Shown here piece after piece: positions 1 through 8,343 of a stretch of 39,202 nucleotides of DNA. The DNA is from Nitrospirota bacterium (lineage in GTDB: Bacteria > Nitrospirota > Nitrospiria > Nitrospirales > Nitrospiraceae). A program made the translations under genes and the position numbers. The stretch is from NCBI GenBank assembly GCA_016200355.1, contig JACQEY010000016.1:1-39202 (forward strand), given 5' to 3'. The notes under the pieces are model-generated. The model searched no databases and was not told the origin of the DNA. It saw only the letters and a program-made list of their open reading frames with translations. Every line of letters begins with the position of its first letter. The first letter of the stretch is position 1.

Positions 1-1355
1 CCTTCACGCCAATGGAGGGTGGACATGCGTTTGCGGTCCGCGTCGAACGGCAGCTCGCCCATCCTGGGCAACGGTGCATGGTGGAGGAGTCCGTGATCCA
101 GTGCGAACTCGACCAGGGCCACTTCGGTCGGATCGCCCGTGATGGTGGGGCGGCCGTCGGTCCGCCGCAGGCGTTTGGCATTGTGGCAGTGGATGATCGC
201 ATCGAAGAGCGGCGCATACTCCTCGGCCTCGATCGCGCTGGTCACGCGTCCGGCGATCACCAGACAGCTTTCCTGCACCTCGACTTCGAGATGGTCCATA
301 TAGAAACGAGCCACGCGCATTCTGTTCTCGGTCAGCGTCCCCGTCTTATCCGTGCAGATGACGGTGGTGCAACCCAAGGTTTCAACGGATGTCAGTTGCT
401 TGATGAGCGCGTGGCGTTTGGCCATGCGCTGGCTGCCCAACGCCAAGGCCAGCGTCACAGTGGGGAGCAGTCCTTCCGGCACGTTCGCCGCGATGATGCC
501 GATCCCGAAGATCGCGCTGATCCAAAAGCCGAGGCCGGTCCATAGCCCGATAGCGAAAAACGAGGCTCCCATGGCCAACGAAATCATGGCGACAATGCGG
601 GTGAGCTTGGCGATCTCTTTCTGTAGCGGGCTGAGGCCTGTCTCCACGCTCGTGGAGAGGCGGGCGATCTTGCCGAATTCCGTCTGCATGCCGGTGGCGA
701 ACACCACTGCACGACCTCTGCCGGAGAGCACGGGGGTGCCGGCGAATACGAGATTAGGAATGTCCAGCAGATGTCCATCGGCCACCGGCTCCGCTGTCCG
801 CCGCTTCGGTTGGGATTCGCCTGTGAGAGAGGAGAGGTCGACACGCATTCCGCTTGCTTCGATGAGCCGGGCGTCGGCTGGGATCTGCTCTCCCTCCTCG
901 ATCAAGAGCACGTCACCCGGCACGATCTCGCTCCGCGACACGTCTTGCGGTTGCTTGCTTCGCAGCACCCATGCCCTGGCAGGGAGGAGGCGATGTAGGG
1001 CGTGCACCGCGCGCTCCGCTTTATATTCCTGAAAGAAGGCAAAGACGGCGTTGATGACGATCACCCCGAGGATCGCCCAGCCGAGCGTGGCCATACCTTC
1101 GCCTGGCTTCATGAATTCTGCCGTGAAAGAAAGGGCGGCGGCGATCCAACGCAACATGGCCAGGAAATGGGTGAACTGGTGGAGGAACCCTCGAATCAAT
1201 GAGGAGTGCCCCGGCTCCTCCAGAACATTGGGGCCATACTTGCTGAGCCTCTGCTGTGCCTCTTCGGGCGACAAGCCGCCTTCCCTGGTTTCCAGGTGTT
1301 TGAGGATTTCAGCAACCGTGAGTTGGTGGAGCGGTAGCTTGTCGAGATCAGGCAC
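1..1355 (-). CDS. P2-type cation-transporting ATPase, N-terminal part (gene runs off the left edge)
   Basis: Integral membrane ion pump of the P-type ATPase superfamily; only the first ~451 residues are in the window. In order I see a cation-ATPase N-terminal region (residues ~5-75), two membrane segments (~65-110), the actuator motif TGES (178-181), a second hydrophobic pair (~253-300) containing PEGLL (293-297), and the phosphorylation motif DKTGT (336-340, Asp336 being the phosphorylated residue). PEGLL followed by a TVT run resembles Na,K-ATPase-type P2 pumps more than heavy-metal P1B pumps, and there is no CPC motif or N-terminal metal-binding domain. The ion (Ca2+, Na+/K+ or other) cannot be decided. 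A GTG start at 1355 overlaps the stop of the upstream USP gene by 8 nt, which implies co-transcription and translational coupling; a TGA lies in frame just upstream. CtpF of the M. tuberculosis DosR regulon is also a P2 ATPase. Confidence 0.9.
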   Translation of the reverse strand, partial: MPDLDKLPLHQLTVAEILKHLETREGGLSPEEAQQRLSKYGPNVLEEPGHSSLIRGFLHQFTHFLAMLRWIAAALSFTAEFMKPGEGMATLGWAILGVIVINAVFAFFQEYKAERAVHALHRLLPARAWVLRSKQPQDVSRSEIVPGDVLLIEEGEQIPADARLIEASGMRVDLSSLTGESQPKRRTAEPVADGHLLDIPNLVFAGTPVLSGRGRAVVFATGMQTEFGKIARLSTSVETGLSPLQKEIAKLTRIVAMISLAMGASFFAIGLWTGLGFWISAIFGIGIIAANVPEGLLPTVTLALALGSQRMAKRHALIKQLTSVETLGCTTVICTDKTGTLTENRMRVARFYMDHLEVEVQESCLVIAGRVTSAIEAEEYAPLFDAIIHCHNAKRLRRTDGRPTITGDPTEVALVEFALDHGLLHHAPLPRMGELPFDADRKRMSTLHWRE

Positions 1356-2253
1356 GCCGGCCTCGCACGATCAGGATGGAACAAGGGGCATGTCTCAGGA
1401 GACTTTCCGAGACGCTGCCGAGATAGAGCCGCTCGCTCTTGGTCAGCTCGCGAGACCCGATCACCAACAGGTCGGCATGATCCGTCTCCACGTGTTTGAC
1501 GATGGTGTCGATGACGTGGCCCATCTGCACGTCTGTGACGGCGGCGTAGCCTTCTTGCAGGAATTCATCCCGCAATGATGTGACCAGTCGCGTGGCGCGT
1601 TCGAGGACCGGTCGTTCCAACTCTGCGACTTGGGCGTTGGACAAGTATCGAACGGCCAAGTCGGTCACCGGTCTTTCGGCCGAGGAGAGGATGGTGGTCG
1701 TGGCGGATTCCGGAAGAATGAAGGATCGAAGAAATCGAGCAGCGGCTCGGGAGTGCTTCGAGTCATCGACCGCGAGGGTCACATGCGTCAGCTGTGGAAG
1801 CGGCTGTTTCACAACGAGGACAGAGCAGGGGGCGATTGACGCGATTTGCCGAGAGATGCTTCCCAACAAGAATCCTCGAATGTCGCTCAATCCACGGGAT
1901 CCGATGAGGATAAGATCGGCCTTCATCCGCACCGCCTGTCGCACGATCGTCCGGACGAAGGGGCCATGGGCTAAGGTGGTGTGAAATTTAGTGCGAGGGC
2001 CGGTCGCGGCCTGTCCGAGGGCAACTCGAGCTGAGCGCTCTGCCTCGCGGAGGAGGATGCCACCGGCCTTCTCCATGGCGGCCAGGGCGCGTTTCTCTGC
2101 CACGGGATTCTTGCCTCTGCCCGCTCGGAGGGCCGACGGATCGACCACATGGAGAAGCGTCACAGCCTCCGGCTCACGGTCGGCGAGCGCTTCGAGTGCT
2201 TGTACCCCCCACTGTGAGCATTCAGACCCATCCACAGTACAAAGAATTCGCAT
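1348..2253 (-). CDS. Universal stress protein, tandem two-domain
   Basis: 301-residue cytoplasmic protein with two consecutive USP (UspA-like) domains, about residues 1-152 and 155-301. Domain 1 has the full nucleotide-binding signature G-2X-G-9X-G-S (G118, G121, G131-S132), so ATP binding is likely. In domain 2 the second glycine is Glu269 (G266-S-R-E269 ... G279-S280), so ATP binding there is doubtful. The start is ATG with a strong ribosome-binding site (GAGGAAGGGAG) about 10 nt upstream. The stop overlaps the GTG start of the P2-type ATPase, so the two form an operon. USPs are stress- or energy-responsive regulators; the partner is unknown. Confidence 0.95.
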   Translation of the reverse strand: MRILCTVDGSECSQWGVQALEALADREPEAVTLLHVVDPSALRAGRGKNPVAEKRALAAMEKAGGILLREAERSARVALGQAATGPRTKFHTTLAHGPFVRTIVRQAVRMKADLILIGSRGLSDIRGFLLGSISRQIASIAPCSVLVVKQPLPQLTHVTLAVDDSKHSRAAARFLRSFILPESATTTILSSAERPVTDLAVRYLSNAQVAELERPVLERATRLVTSLRDEFLQEGYAAVTDVQMGHVIDTIVKHVETDHADLLVIGSRELTKSERLYLGSVSESLLRHAPCSILIVRGRRA

Positions 2254-2606
2254 GACAGACTCCCTTCCTCAATGATGCCAAAACACACGGGATATTCCGG
2301 GTATCAGTTCTGCATTGTATGTGCCTGTGACGCACGGGAATAAGGAAGAAGAGTCAGCACTGTTTCAAGGGGTTATGAAAAGAAACGGTACTCCGGTTCC
2401 TCTGGATGGTGCGGCGTTTTGCAGCAGAGAGGAAAGCACCACTGTGGTGATTAGCGTCAGTCTATCTTGTTCATTTGGTCTGTTTGGTTTGTCTCGTTTG
2501 TTTGGTTGAACGAAACTAACCAGATGAACCAAATCAACCAGATAAACGAAACAAACCAAATTAATGCTCACTCGTCTCGCTTGGCTATTGTTAGAGGAGG
2601 GGATAC
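2254..2606. other. Divergent intergenic region with promoters and a T/G-rich quasi-palindrome
   Basis: This 353-bp gap separates the minus-strand USP/ATPase operon from the plus-strand CBS gene, so it should hold both promoters. The first ~200 bases contain no gene I can support. The last ~90 hold the repeat described separately. I could not assign -35/-10 boxes with confidence. Confidence 0.5.
2473..2561. repeat. T/G-rich word repeat forming a quasi-palindrome (family 2, copy 1)
   Basis: The left half is built from words such as TTTGGT, GTTTGGTTTGTCTCG and TTTGTTTGGTT. The right half carries their complements (AACCAAAT, AACCAGATAAACGAAAC, AAACCAAAT). The two halves can fold into a long imperfect hairpin. 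The same design recurs at 16332-16404 and 35122-35201, always intergenic. It lies about 45 bp upstream of the CBS start codon. Confidence 0.8.
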
Positions 2607-3041
2607 ATGCCGACAAAGAAGAAGGCCAGGACAGGTACAAAGAAAGATTTTGAGGTGATGACGGTCAAGCAGGTCATGCAGAAAATGGTGCAGTCTGCCC
2701 ATCTCAAGACCAAAGGCGACGTCATCGCCTCGCTCCTGATCGAGGGATTCGGGGCCGTGCCGGTGGTGGACGCCAAAGATAAGCTCCTGGGTATTGTCAG
2801 CGAACATGATCTGCTGGCCGCTATGGATGATGGGCACAAGCTTGGTGCTGTCTCCGCCGGCGAAATCATGACGTATAACCCCTATTCGATCCATCCGGAA
2901 GCAATACTCCCGACGCTGGTTCATGTGTTCAGAGCCAGCGATTTGATTCGTGTCCCGGTGGTAGACGCCAAAGACAAGCTCGTGGGCATCATCGCCAGGC
3001 GTGATGTTTTGCGTGCCTATCTTGCAGCCGGGCGTGCATAG
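2607..3041 (+). CDS. CBS-domain pair protein (Hrp1-like)
   Basis: 144-residue cytoplasmic protein made of a basic N-terminus (KKK near residues 4-6) and two CBS domains (~18-75 and ~82-140). The repeated pattern is PVVDAKDKLLGIVSEHDLL in CBS1 and PVVDAKDKLVGIIARRDVL in CBS2. Such pairs bind adenine nucleotides and act as energy sensors; Hrp1 (Rv2626c) of the mycobacterial dormancy regulon has the same two-CBS layout. The start is fixed by AGAGGAGGGG 5 nt before ATG. The stop codon TAG is directly abutted by the ~126-bp palindromic element, and a second CBS-pair gene follows. Confidence 0.93.
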   Translation: MPTKKKARTGTKKDFEVMTVKQVMQKMVQSAHLKTKGDVIASLLIEGFGAVPVVDAKDKLLGIVSEHDLLAAMDDGHKLGAVSAGEIMTYNPYSIHPEAILPTLVHVFRASDLIRVPVVDAKDKLVGIIARRDVLRAYLAAGRA

Positions 3042-3168
3042 CAGGATGCTGAAAAAGTCCGCCAGCTTCGTTCTCGCGATGAAAGCATCCTCAACGTAGC
3101 CCAGAGGCTACGCCTCCGGTGCTTTCATCGGCTGCGGCCTTGCTGGATGGCCTTTTTGAGCATCCTGC
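3041..3168 (+). repeat. ~126-bp terminal-inverted-repeat element, copy A
   Basis: Starts with GCAGGATGCTGAAAAAG and ends with its near complement CTTTTTGAGCATCCTGC. The inner arms GTCCGCCAGC and GCTGGATGGC pair imperfectly next to A5 and T5 runs, which looks like a bidirectional terminator. In this copy further arms (CGATGAAAGCA with TGCTTTCATCG) and a central hairpin (CGTAGCC-cagag-GCTACG region) pair well, so the whole element can form one long hairpin. Its first base is the last base of the CBS gene's TAG. Confidence 0.9.
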
Positions 3169-3201
3169 GGGAAGGCTCAATAGCGGGAAAGAGGAGGTTC
3201 T

Positions 3202-3636
3202 ATGCGACAAACGGAGTTCCTTGCGACGGCCTGCGACCCGAAGACCTTGACGGTGGGGCAATTGATGCAGGATGCGGTCTTTACCTGTGGCTCCAGAACC
3301 GATGCCCTGACTATCAGCCGGCTGATGACCCAGCGAAACTTCGGCAGCCTGCCTGTGGTGGAAGAGGACAGGACCTTGGTTGGCCTTATCAGCGAGTACG
3401 ATCTGCTTCAGGCGATGATCGAGGGGCGGGATCTGCGGAAGGTGATGGCTGTCGAAATGATGAGCACCCACCCGGTGACTGCCACCGAGGACATGAAACT
3501 GGAGGAGGTCGCGAATCTGTTCCAGGATCGCTACATCACGCGGGTGCCGGTGGTTCGGAACGGCAAGCTCGTCGGTATCCTGGCGCGGCGGGATCTGTTG
3601 TTTGGATATACCAAGGCATCGCAGTATTGGTCTTAG
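3202..3636 (+). CDS. CBS-domain pair protein, second copy
   Basis: 144 residues with two CBS domains (~15-75 and ~82-140); diagnostic strings are GSLPVVEEDRTLVGLISEYD and RVPVVRNGKLVGILARRDLL. Same size and architecture as the CBS protein upstream but clearly diverged, so an old duplication rather than a recent one. A strong ribosome-binding site (AAGAGGAGG) precedes the ATG. It probably binds adenine nucleotides and reports cell energy state; no effector domain is attached, so it must act through a partner that I cannot identify. Confidence 0.93.
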   Translation: MRQTEFLATACDPKTLTVGQLMQDAVFTCGSRTDALTISRLMTQRNFGSLPVVEEDRTLVGLISEYDLLQAMIEGRDLRKVMAVEMMSTHPVTATEDMKLEEVANLFQDRYITRVPVVRNGKLVGILARRDLLFGYTKASQYWS

Positions 3637-3641
3637 AGTCG

Positions 3642-3657
3642 CGTGAAACGTGAAACG
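3642..3657 (+). repeat. CGTGAAACG word repeat (family 3)
   Basis: Two tandem copies of the word CGTGAAA (CGTGAAACGTGAAACG) directly after the stop of the second CBS gene. Related words recur at 4186-4201, 26462-26547, 31041-31060 and 31753-31827, often with an inverted partner. Confidence 0.6.
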
Positions 3658-3846
3658 AGCAGGGGCGCGATACGTGCGAGGCAAGGCGAAGAAAATCGCA
3701 AGACGGCGATCGGTGAACTTCCCATTTGCCTGGATGCAAAGCCGACGTGACCACATAGCTCCAAGGAAGGGAAGCGGGACTACGATTGCCGGCGAGCCAA
3801 GACGGTTCTCCCGTCGAGCATCGGAGGATAACGAGCAGGGGTGCTG

Positions 3847-4179
3847 ATGAGTCATAACCATCGATTACGGGCCGAGTTGGACCACCACGAACTGACGGCA
3901 TTGCAACGGTTCGTCATGGCGGTTAATGAGGAGCCACATTTATCCAACCCCCGAGTCGAGGTTGGCCAGGTTTCCCGCGGATCGGAAGGACAGATCTTTG
4001 TTCCGGTCATGGTCTCCGGAAAGAGTCTCGATGTGCACCTGGCGATGCTGATGGAGTACAAAGCCGAGCAGTTGTATAAACAAAGTGGTTGCCGATTTGT
4101 CCTCGTGCAGCAGTTGGAGACGGACCCGGAACGTCGGAGCTTTGTGTGGGGGGATGGAATCTGGCAGACTGTGCCGTAG
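3847..4179 (+). CDS. Conserved-looking small protein of unknown function
   Basis: 110 residues, soluble, no signal peptide and no domain I recognise. The middle (about residues 45-80) reads like an alpha/beta fold with hydrophobic strands (IFVPVMVSG, CRFVLVQQL), and the C-terminus ends WGDGIWQTVP. ATG at 3847 is preferred over the in-frame GTG at 3841 because AGGGG sits 5 nt before the ATG but touches the GTG. It lies between the CBS pair and the L,D-transpeptidase and may be co-transcribed with them. Function not assigned. Confidence 0.7.
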   Translation: MSHNHRLRAELDHHELTALQRFVMAVNEEPHLSNPRVEVGQVSRGSEGQIFVPVMVSGKSLDVHLAMLMEYKAEQLYKQSGCRFVLVQQLETDPERRSFVWGDGIWQTVP

Positions 4180-4193
4180 CCGATTCGTGAAGC

Positions 4194-5087
4194 GTGAAAC
4201 GATTGGATTCGCGAAACGGTGGTGATGAAACTCGGCATGTGCTTCTGTCTGTTCCGTGCCTGCCCAAGGTTACGTTGTTGGCATATTGGAAAGCTCTGAT
4301 CACCATCACGGTGATGGTGATCACGATCCTTCCCTCTGTTTCACAAGCTGATTCCCCCAAGAAGCATCGCAGCCCCTGCGAGATTCATTATCCCAGTGAT
4401 GCGACGGTCGAGTGGGACTGCCATGTGATTCCGCCCGGCGGATCGCTGGAGACGATGTTTGGCGAGAACTGGGTTTACGTTGCACGATTCAATCGAATCG
4501 ATCGGCGTCACGCGCATCCTGGTCTCTCAATCAAAGTGCCGAAGCGGCTCGACGAGCTGGCGCAGTTTACTCCGTTACCGCTGGTTTATCCGCCAGGAGA
4601 ACTGAACGAGAAATTCATTCTGATCGATCTGACCGAGCAGTTTCTCGGAGCCTATGAATTTGGAGCCCTTCGCTTCGCGACTCCCATTGCCTCCGGTGAT
4701 GGACTCAACGAAACGCCCACGGGGAAGTTCCGTCTGACCGCTGCCCATCTGCAACATCAATCCGATCTCTATACGATCGAAGGGACGGACCGGCCGTATC
4801 CGATGAACTACGCGCTCCGCTTCCATGTGAATAGGGAAGGCGTGTCCTATTGGATCCATGGACGGGACATGCCAGGTTATCCGGCCTCACACGGCTGCAT
4901 CGGCCTCTACGACGAGTCGATGCAGGAAGAACAGTACGGGATGCCGAAGGAGCCGGAGCTGAGTGACGCGCAAAGATTGTTTGTGTGGGTCTTAGGAAGT
5001 GAACCGGACGACGACCGTGTGATTCCACTCCCTCGTGGCCCAAGGGTTCACATCATCGGTCAGGCGCCAGGGCATCAGTCGCTCTAG
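4194..5087 (+). CDS. Exported L,D-transpeptidase (YkuD domain)
   Basis: Cell-envelope enzyme that forms 3-3 peptidoglycan cross-links or attaches proteins to peptidoglycan. An N-terminal hydrophobic segment (~35-50, ending VSQA) looks like a signal peptide. A LysM-like stretch (~80-117) is followed by the YkuD domain (~138-275). The catalytic signature is clear: H222 in WIHGRD, then ASHGCIGLYD with H233 and the nucleophile C235. The start is uncertain: GTG 4194 lies in a CGTGAAACG repeat without a ribosome-binding site, and other in-frame starts (4239, 4317) are no better supported. The signal-peptide codons contain a perfect 27-bp palindrome. Confidence 0.9.
   Translation: MKRLDSRNGGDETRHVLLSVPCLPKVTLLAYWKALITITVMVITILPSVSQADSPKKHRSPCEIHYPSDATVEWDCHVIPPGGSLETMFGENWVYVARFNRIDRRHAHPGLSIKVPKRLDELAQFTPLPLVYPPGELNEKFILIDLTEQFLGAYEFGALRFATPIASGDGLNETPTGKFRLTAAHLQHQSDLYTIEGTDRPYPMNYALRFHVNREGVSYWIHGRDMPGYPASHGCIGLYDESMQEEQYGMPKEPELSDAQRLFVWVLGSEPDDDRVIPLPRGPRVHIIGQAPGHQSL
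4297..4323. repeat. Perfect 27-bp palindrome within the signal-peptide codons
   Basis: Arms TGATCACCATCAC and GTGATGGTGATCA pair over 13 bp around a single G at 4310. It falls in codons ~35-43 of the L,D-transpeptidase. It could be an operator, an mRNA hairpin near the true start, or chance favoured by ITITVMVIT codons. Confidence 0.7.
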
Positions 5088-5141
5088 ATTTGTGGTGCCA
5101 AAGGCGGATTTGATTTTAGGCCAACTCAGCACCCTCTAGAT

Positions 5142-6215
5142 ATGGATAACCGCAGATTCACGCTCCTCGCTCTGTCACAATTCATCCACCATCATTTGCT
5201 CTGGTTCTTGATCAGCGCCTATGCCATCGCAGCCGTTTTTCCGACGGCCGGGTTATGGATCAGGAACGTTAACTTGGGCGACGTCCCAGTTTTCCAGACA
5301 AAAATCCATGTCTCGTTGCTCCTGCTCCTCCTCGCCACGCTCATGTTTAATGCCGGATTGGGCGTGAAGACGTCGCACTTAAAATCTCTCATGCAAAAAA
5401 GCAGGGTGATGTTGGCCGGACTCGCGGCCAATCTGGTCATCCCCATGATCTATATTTTTGGCGTCACCCTGGTCATGCGGCTGTGGTATGAGCCGGAAGA
5501 AGCACAGCATATCCTCGTCGGCCTTGCGTTGGTCGCAGCCATGCCGATTGCCGGGGCGTCTACTGCCTGGGCGCAAAACTCCAATGGAAATTTGGCGCTG
5601 AGCTTAGGATTGGTCCTCTCCTCAACCGTTCTGAGTCCAATCCTCACACCTGTGGCGCTGCAGGTATTCGGGGAGATGGCGTCGGAGGAGTACGAGGCGG
5701 TCCTGCGGGACCTAGCCGCCTACGGATCGGGAGCGTTCTTGGGCCTCTGGATCGTACTGCCATCCATGCTGGGCCTTGGTACGCGATTCGCAGTTCCTGA
5801 AGCCCGACTCACAGCCGTGATGCCGTTCGTCAAACTTATCAATTCCATCGTGTTATTGCTGTTGAACTACTCGAATGGTTCGGTCTCCCTTCCCCAGGCG
5901 GTAGCGGATCGCGATTTCGACTTCTTGGCGGTGACGTTGGGAATCACCACAGGTCTCTGTAGCACAGCCTTTGCCTCCGGATATGGGCTGAGCCGTCTGT
6001 TCAAGGTAGACCAGGCTGAACGGGTTTCGCTCATGTACGGACTGGGAATGAATAACAACGGGACCGGGCTGGTCCTGGCCTCTCTCGTGCTGGCTTCCTA
6101 CCCGAGAGTCATGGTCCCGATCACCTTTTACAACTTGGTCCAGCATCTGGTGGCCGGAAGCGTGCACGAAGTGACACGACGAACCGTTGGCGAGCAAAAG
6201 TTGAGAGGAATCTAA
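5142..6215 (+). CDS. Bile acid:sodium symporter family (BASS/SBF) transporter
   Basis: 357-residue integral membrane protein with about nine or ten hydrophobic helices. The segment at ~125-170 (LVAAMPIAGASTAWAQNS followed by LSSTVLSPILTP) is typical of the SBF/BASS fold, where conserved Pro/Ser/Asn residues line the Na+ and substrate sites. The later MNNNGTGLVLA segment (~311-321) corresponds to the second cross-over motif. These carriers move organic anions such as bile acids, pyruvate or pantoate with Na+; no substrate can be named. No clear ribosome-binding site precedes ATG 5142. It follows the L,D-transpeptidase on the same strand after 54 bp. Confidence 0.88.
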   Translation: MDNRRFTLLALSQFIHHHLLWFLISAYAIAAVFPTAGLWIRNVNLGDVPVFQTKIHVSLLLLLLATLMFNAGLGVKTSHLKSLMQKSRVMLAGLAANLVIPMIYIFGVTLVMRLWYEPEEAQHILVGLALVAAMPIAGASTAWAQNSNGNLALSLGLVLSSTVLSPILTPVALQVFGEMASEEYEAVLRDLAAYGSGAFLGLWIVLPSMLGLGTRFAVPEARLTAVMPFVKLINSIVLLLLNYSNGSVSLPQAVADRDFDFLAVTLGITTGLCSTAFASGYGLSRLFKVDQAERVSLMYGLGMNNNGTGLVLASLVLASYPRVMVPITFYNLVQHLVAGSVHEVTRRTVGEQKLRGI

Positions 6216-6501
6216 TTCGAGCAAGCTCTCCGATATCCAAAATCAGTTGATTTTGAAACAAGGCGTGAATGAGCAGGAAGCCTTTTAGTATCAAACATGT
6301 TTCACAGCCTCGCTCCGGACCTTCTTGCGCTAGGCGCTATACGAACACAGCGCTGGTTCAGGATCGGCACCGGTGAGTCACGTCTGCCCGATCAGCTGTT
6401 GCATCGAGTGAAATTCTGTTTTAGGATGTAAGCCTTCTTTCCCATCTGCGTAGCAGATCGAAGCCCATGCTCTTGCCTGTGGTTGGGAGGAGTCCGAAAT
6501 C
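6216..6501. other. Intergenic region upstream of the globin-coupled kinase
   Basis: 286 bp without a supportable gene. A small A/T-only hairpin (AAAATCA-GT-TGATTTT) lies at about 6239-6254 after the BASS transporter, but it has no G/C stem and is not a convincing terminator. GGGAGGAG at ~6486-6493 is the ribosome-binding site of the kinase. Confidence 0.4.
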
Positions 6502-7770
6502 ATGGCCGTGGACGACTGGAAAACCCGCAAAGGATTTCTTCGCTTCACAAGAGAAGAGGAAGTCGCCCTCACGGTTCTTCAGCCCATCATGGTCCAGCAC
6601 GTCGACGAGCTGGTCGGGGCGTTCTACCGCCATCTCCTGTCCTTTCCCGAAACGAGACGATTTCTCACCGACGAATTAATCAGCACCCGACTGCTGGAGG
6701 CCCAGAAGCGGTACCTGCTCTCTCTGGTGACGGGTCCCTATGACCGAGCCTATGAGGACGGGCGGCGGCAGATCGGACGAGTTCATGCGCGTCTGGGGTT
6801 GACCCCCGAGTGGTACTTTGGGGCGTACGCCCTCTACTTATCGCTCCTGCAACCGCTGATCTTTGAGAAGTTTCGCAACCAGCCCGACAAATATGTAGCT
6901 GTCCGCATCGCCTTGACCAAGGTTATTTTCTTGGACATGCAATTGGCCCTCGAAGCATACATCGAGAAATCCTCGGAAGGCCAGGACTTTGCCGTCAAGC
7001 AGTTGGCGAGCTTCAATCATGAACTGGAAAAAGGACTGGTTCAGAATCGACACGTTCTGAGTGAAACGCAGCAGCAGCTCCGTCTCACGGAGCGAGTAGC
7101 AGAATTGGGGACGCTCGCCGCGAGTATGGCCCATGAGATCGGCACGCCGATGAATGTAATTTTGGGACGAGCCGAACAGTTACTGCAGCGCACAGACGAT
7201 GAGACGATGAAGAAAGGGCTGACCATCATCACCGCGCAAGTTGAGCGCGTGACGAGGTTGATGAATCAGTTGCTCGCCTGTGCCCGGCGAGGTTCACCTA
7301 ACTTCAGACCCGTGGATCTGCGGGACGTCGTAAAGAATTGTCTGGATGCCGTGGAAGAACGGCTGAGCCAGCACTGCGTTCAGGTGGTCTCCGAGCAGGA
7401 GGAGGAGTTACCGCACATCCACGGAGATAGCGATCTCATGATGCAGGTGTTGCTGAATCTCGTGCTCAATGCCGTGCAGGCCATGCCCGAGAGTGGCACC
7501 TTGCGTGTGGCTGCCGCCCGTGACGGAGAGCACCACATCAGGCTGACTGTCGCGGATACCGGATGCGGGATTCCGCCCGATGTCCTCCCGAAAATCTTTG
7601 AGCCCTTTGTCACGACCAAAGAACGCGGGAAAGGGACCGGCCTGGGCCTCACAGTGGTCCTCGGCATCGTTCAGGAACACGGCGGGTCCATTACCGTTGA
7701 CAGCACGCCCGGTCAGGGCACCACGTTCACGCTCCTCTTGCCAAGAGTCGCGCCTTCCTTCCAGCAATAA
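6502..7770 (+). CDS. Globin-coupled sensor histidine kinase
   Basis: 422-residue soluble kinase. Residues ~15-155 form a protoglobin/globin-sensor domain; His95 in GRVHARLGL is the expected haem-ligating proximal histidine, so O2, NO or CO or redox sensing is likely. A coiled linker (~160-200) leads to a HisKA domain with phosphoacceptor His211 in [15 protein letters not shown]. The ATPase domain has the N-box (LVLNAVQ, N323), G1 (DTGCGIP, 352-358), F (FEPF) and G2 (GTGLGL, 378-383). No membrane segment is seen. A receiver-only response regulator follows 174 bp downstream. A decayed relative lies at 27146-28000. Fairly sure of the architecture; the ligand is inferred. Confidence 0.93.
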   Translation: MAVDDWKTRKGFLRFTREEEVALTVLQPIMVQHVDELVGAFYRHLLSFPETRRFLTDELISTRLLEAQKRYLLSLVTGPYDRAYEDGRRQIGRVHARLGLTPEWYFGAYALYLSLLQPLIFEKFRNQPDKYVAVRIALTKVIFLDMQLALEAYIEKSSEGQDFAVKQLASFNHELEKGLVQNRHVLSETQQQLRLTERVAELGTLAASMAHEIGTPMNVILGRAEQLLQRTDDETMKKGLTIITAQVERVTRLMNQLLACARRGSPNFRPVDLRDVVKNCLDAVEERLSQHCVQVVSEQEEELPHIHGDSDLMMQVLLNLVLNAVQAMPESGTLRVAAARDGEHHIRLTVADTGCGIPPDVLPKIFEPFVTTKERGKGTGLGLTVVLGIVQEHGGSITVDSTPGQGTTFTLLLPRVAPSFQQ

Positions 7771-7944
7771 TCTGTAGCGTTTTGGTCCTAATCATTCCGC
7801 TTCACAGAGACTTTCTGCCCCGTAATGACGAGAGTCGCGTACAGAAGGTCTTGACAATCAACAGATCGAAGCTTGGCATGAGAGTTGTGTGTTCCCATTG
7901 GGCTAGTGGTTTGTGCTCTGCCACTATACGAAGGAAAGAACGCC

Positions 7945-8343
7945 ATGTCCGTCCAGCACAACCACCAGGGCAAACTGGTGCTGGTGGTCCAGGACGACGC
8001 CGAGTTGCGAAGCTTATTGTGCGATGTCGTACGCGAGCTGGAATTGCAGGTCGCCGAGGCGACTGACGGGGATGGAGCCATCCAACGGATCATGGACGTA
8101 GAGCCTCACGTCGTCCTGACGGACCTTCGACTCCCCGGGGGCGGTTTCGAATATGTGAGAACCCTCCGAGCCCTGTACCCGTCCTGCCCGATCATTCTGT
8201 TGGCGGAGCTTGGAGATCACCATGCGAAGGCTGAAGCACTGGGGTGCGGGGTGAGGGCGTTTCTCGCCAAGCCCGTCAGCCTTGTGGACCTCCAACGAGC
8301 CATCATAGGAATTCTGGACGGCAAGTCGGAACCAAGCGACTAG
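7945..8343 (+). CDS. Single-domain response regulator (receiver only)
   Basis: 132-residue CheY-like receiver domain with no output domain. Acidic pocket residues are in VVQDDAE (D17, D18), the phosphorylated Asp is D60 in VVLTDLRLPGG, and the conserved Lys lies in FLAKPVS. ATG 7945 is preferred over the upstream in-frame GTG because GAAGGAAAG sits 6 nt before it. Downstream of the globin kinase it is the likely phosphate acceptor of that kinase, acting through protein contact or a phosphorelay rather than DNA binding. Confidence 0.88.
   Translation: MSVQHNHQGKLVLVVQDDAELRSLLCDVVRELELQVAEATDGDGAIQRIMDVEPHVVLTDLRLPGGGFEYVRTLRALYPSCPIILLAELGDHHAKAEALGCGVRAFLAKPVSLVDLQRAIIGILDGKSEPSD

Noticed and set aside
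3041-3168. Integron attC sites: long imperfect palindromes right after stop codons
   Set aside because: No GTTRRRY/RYYYAAC core pairs, no integrase gene, and genes on both strands are of ordinary chromosomal type. The position after stops resembles attC, but the sequence does not.
3650-3847. Basic 65-codon frame between the second CBS gene and the unknown small gene
   Set aside because: Starts in a repeat, composition is Arg/Lys-rich as expected from chance reading, and no ribosome-binding site is visible.
6239-6254. AAAATCA-GT-TGATTTT as terminator of the BASS transporter gene
   Set aside because: An A/T-dominated stem without a GC-rich base is unlikely to terminate transcription.
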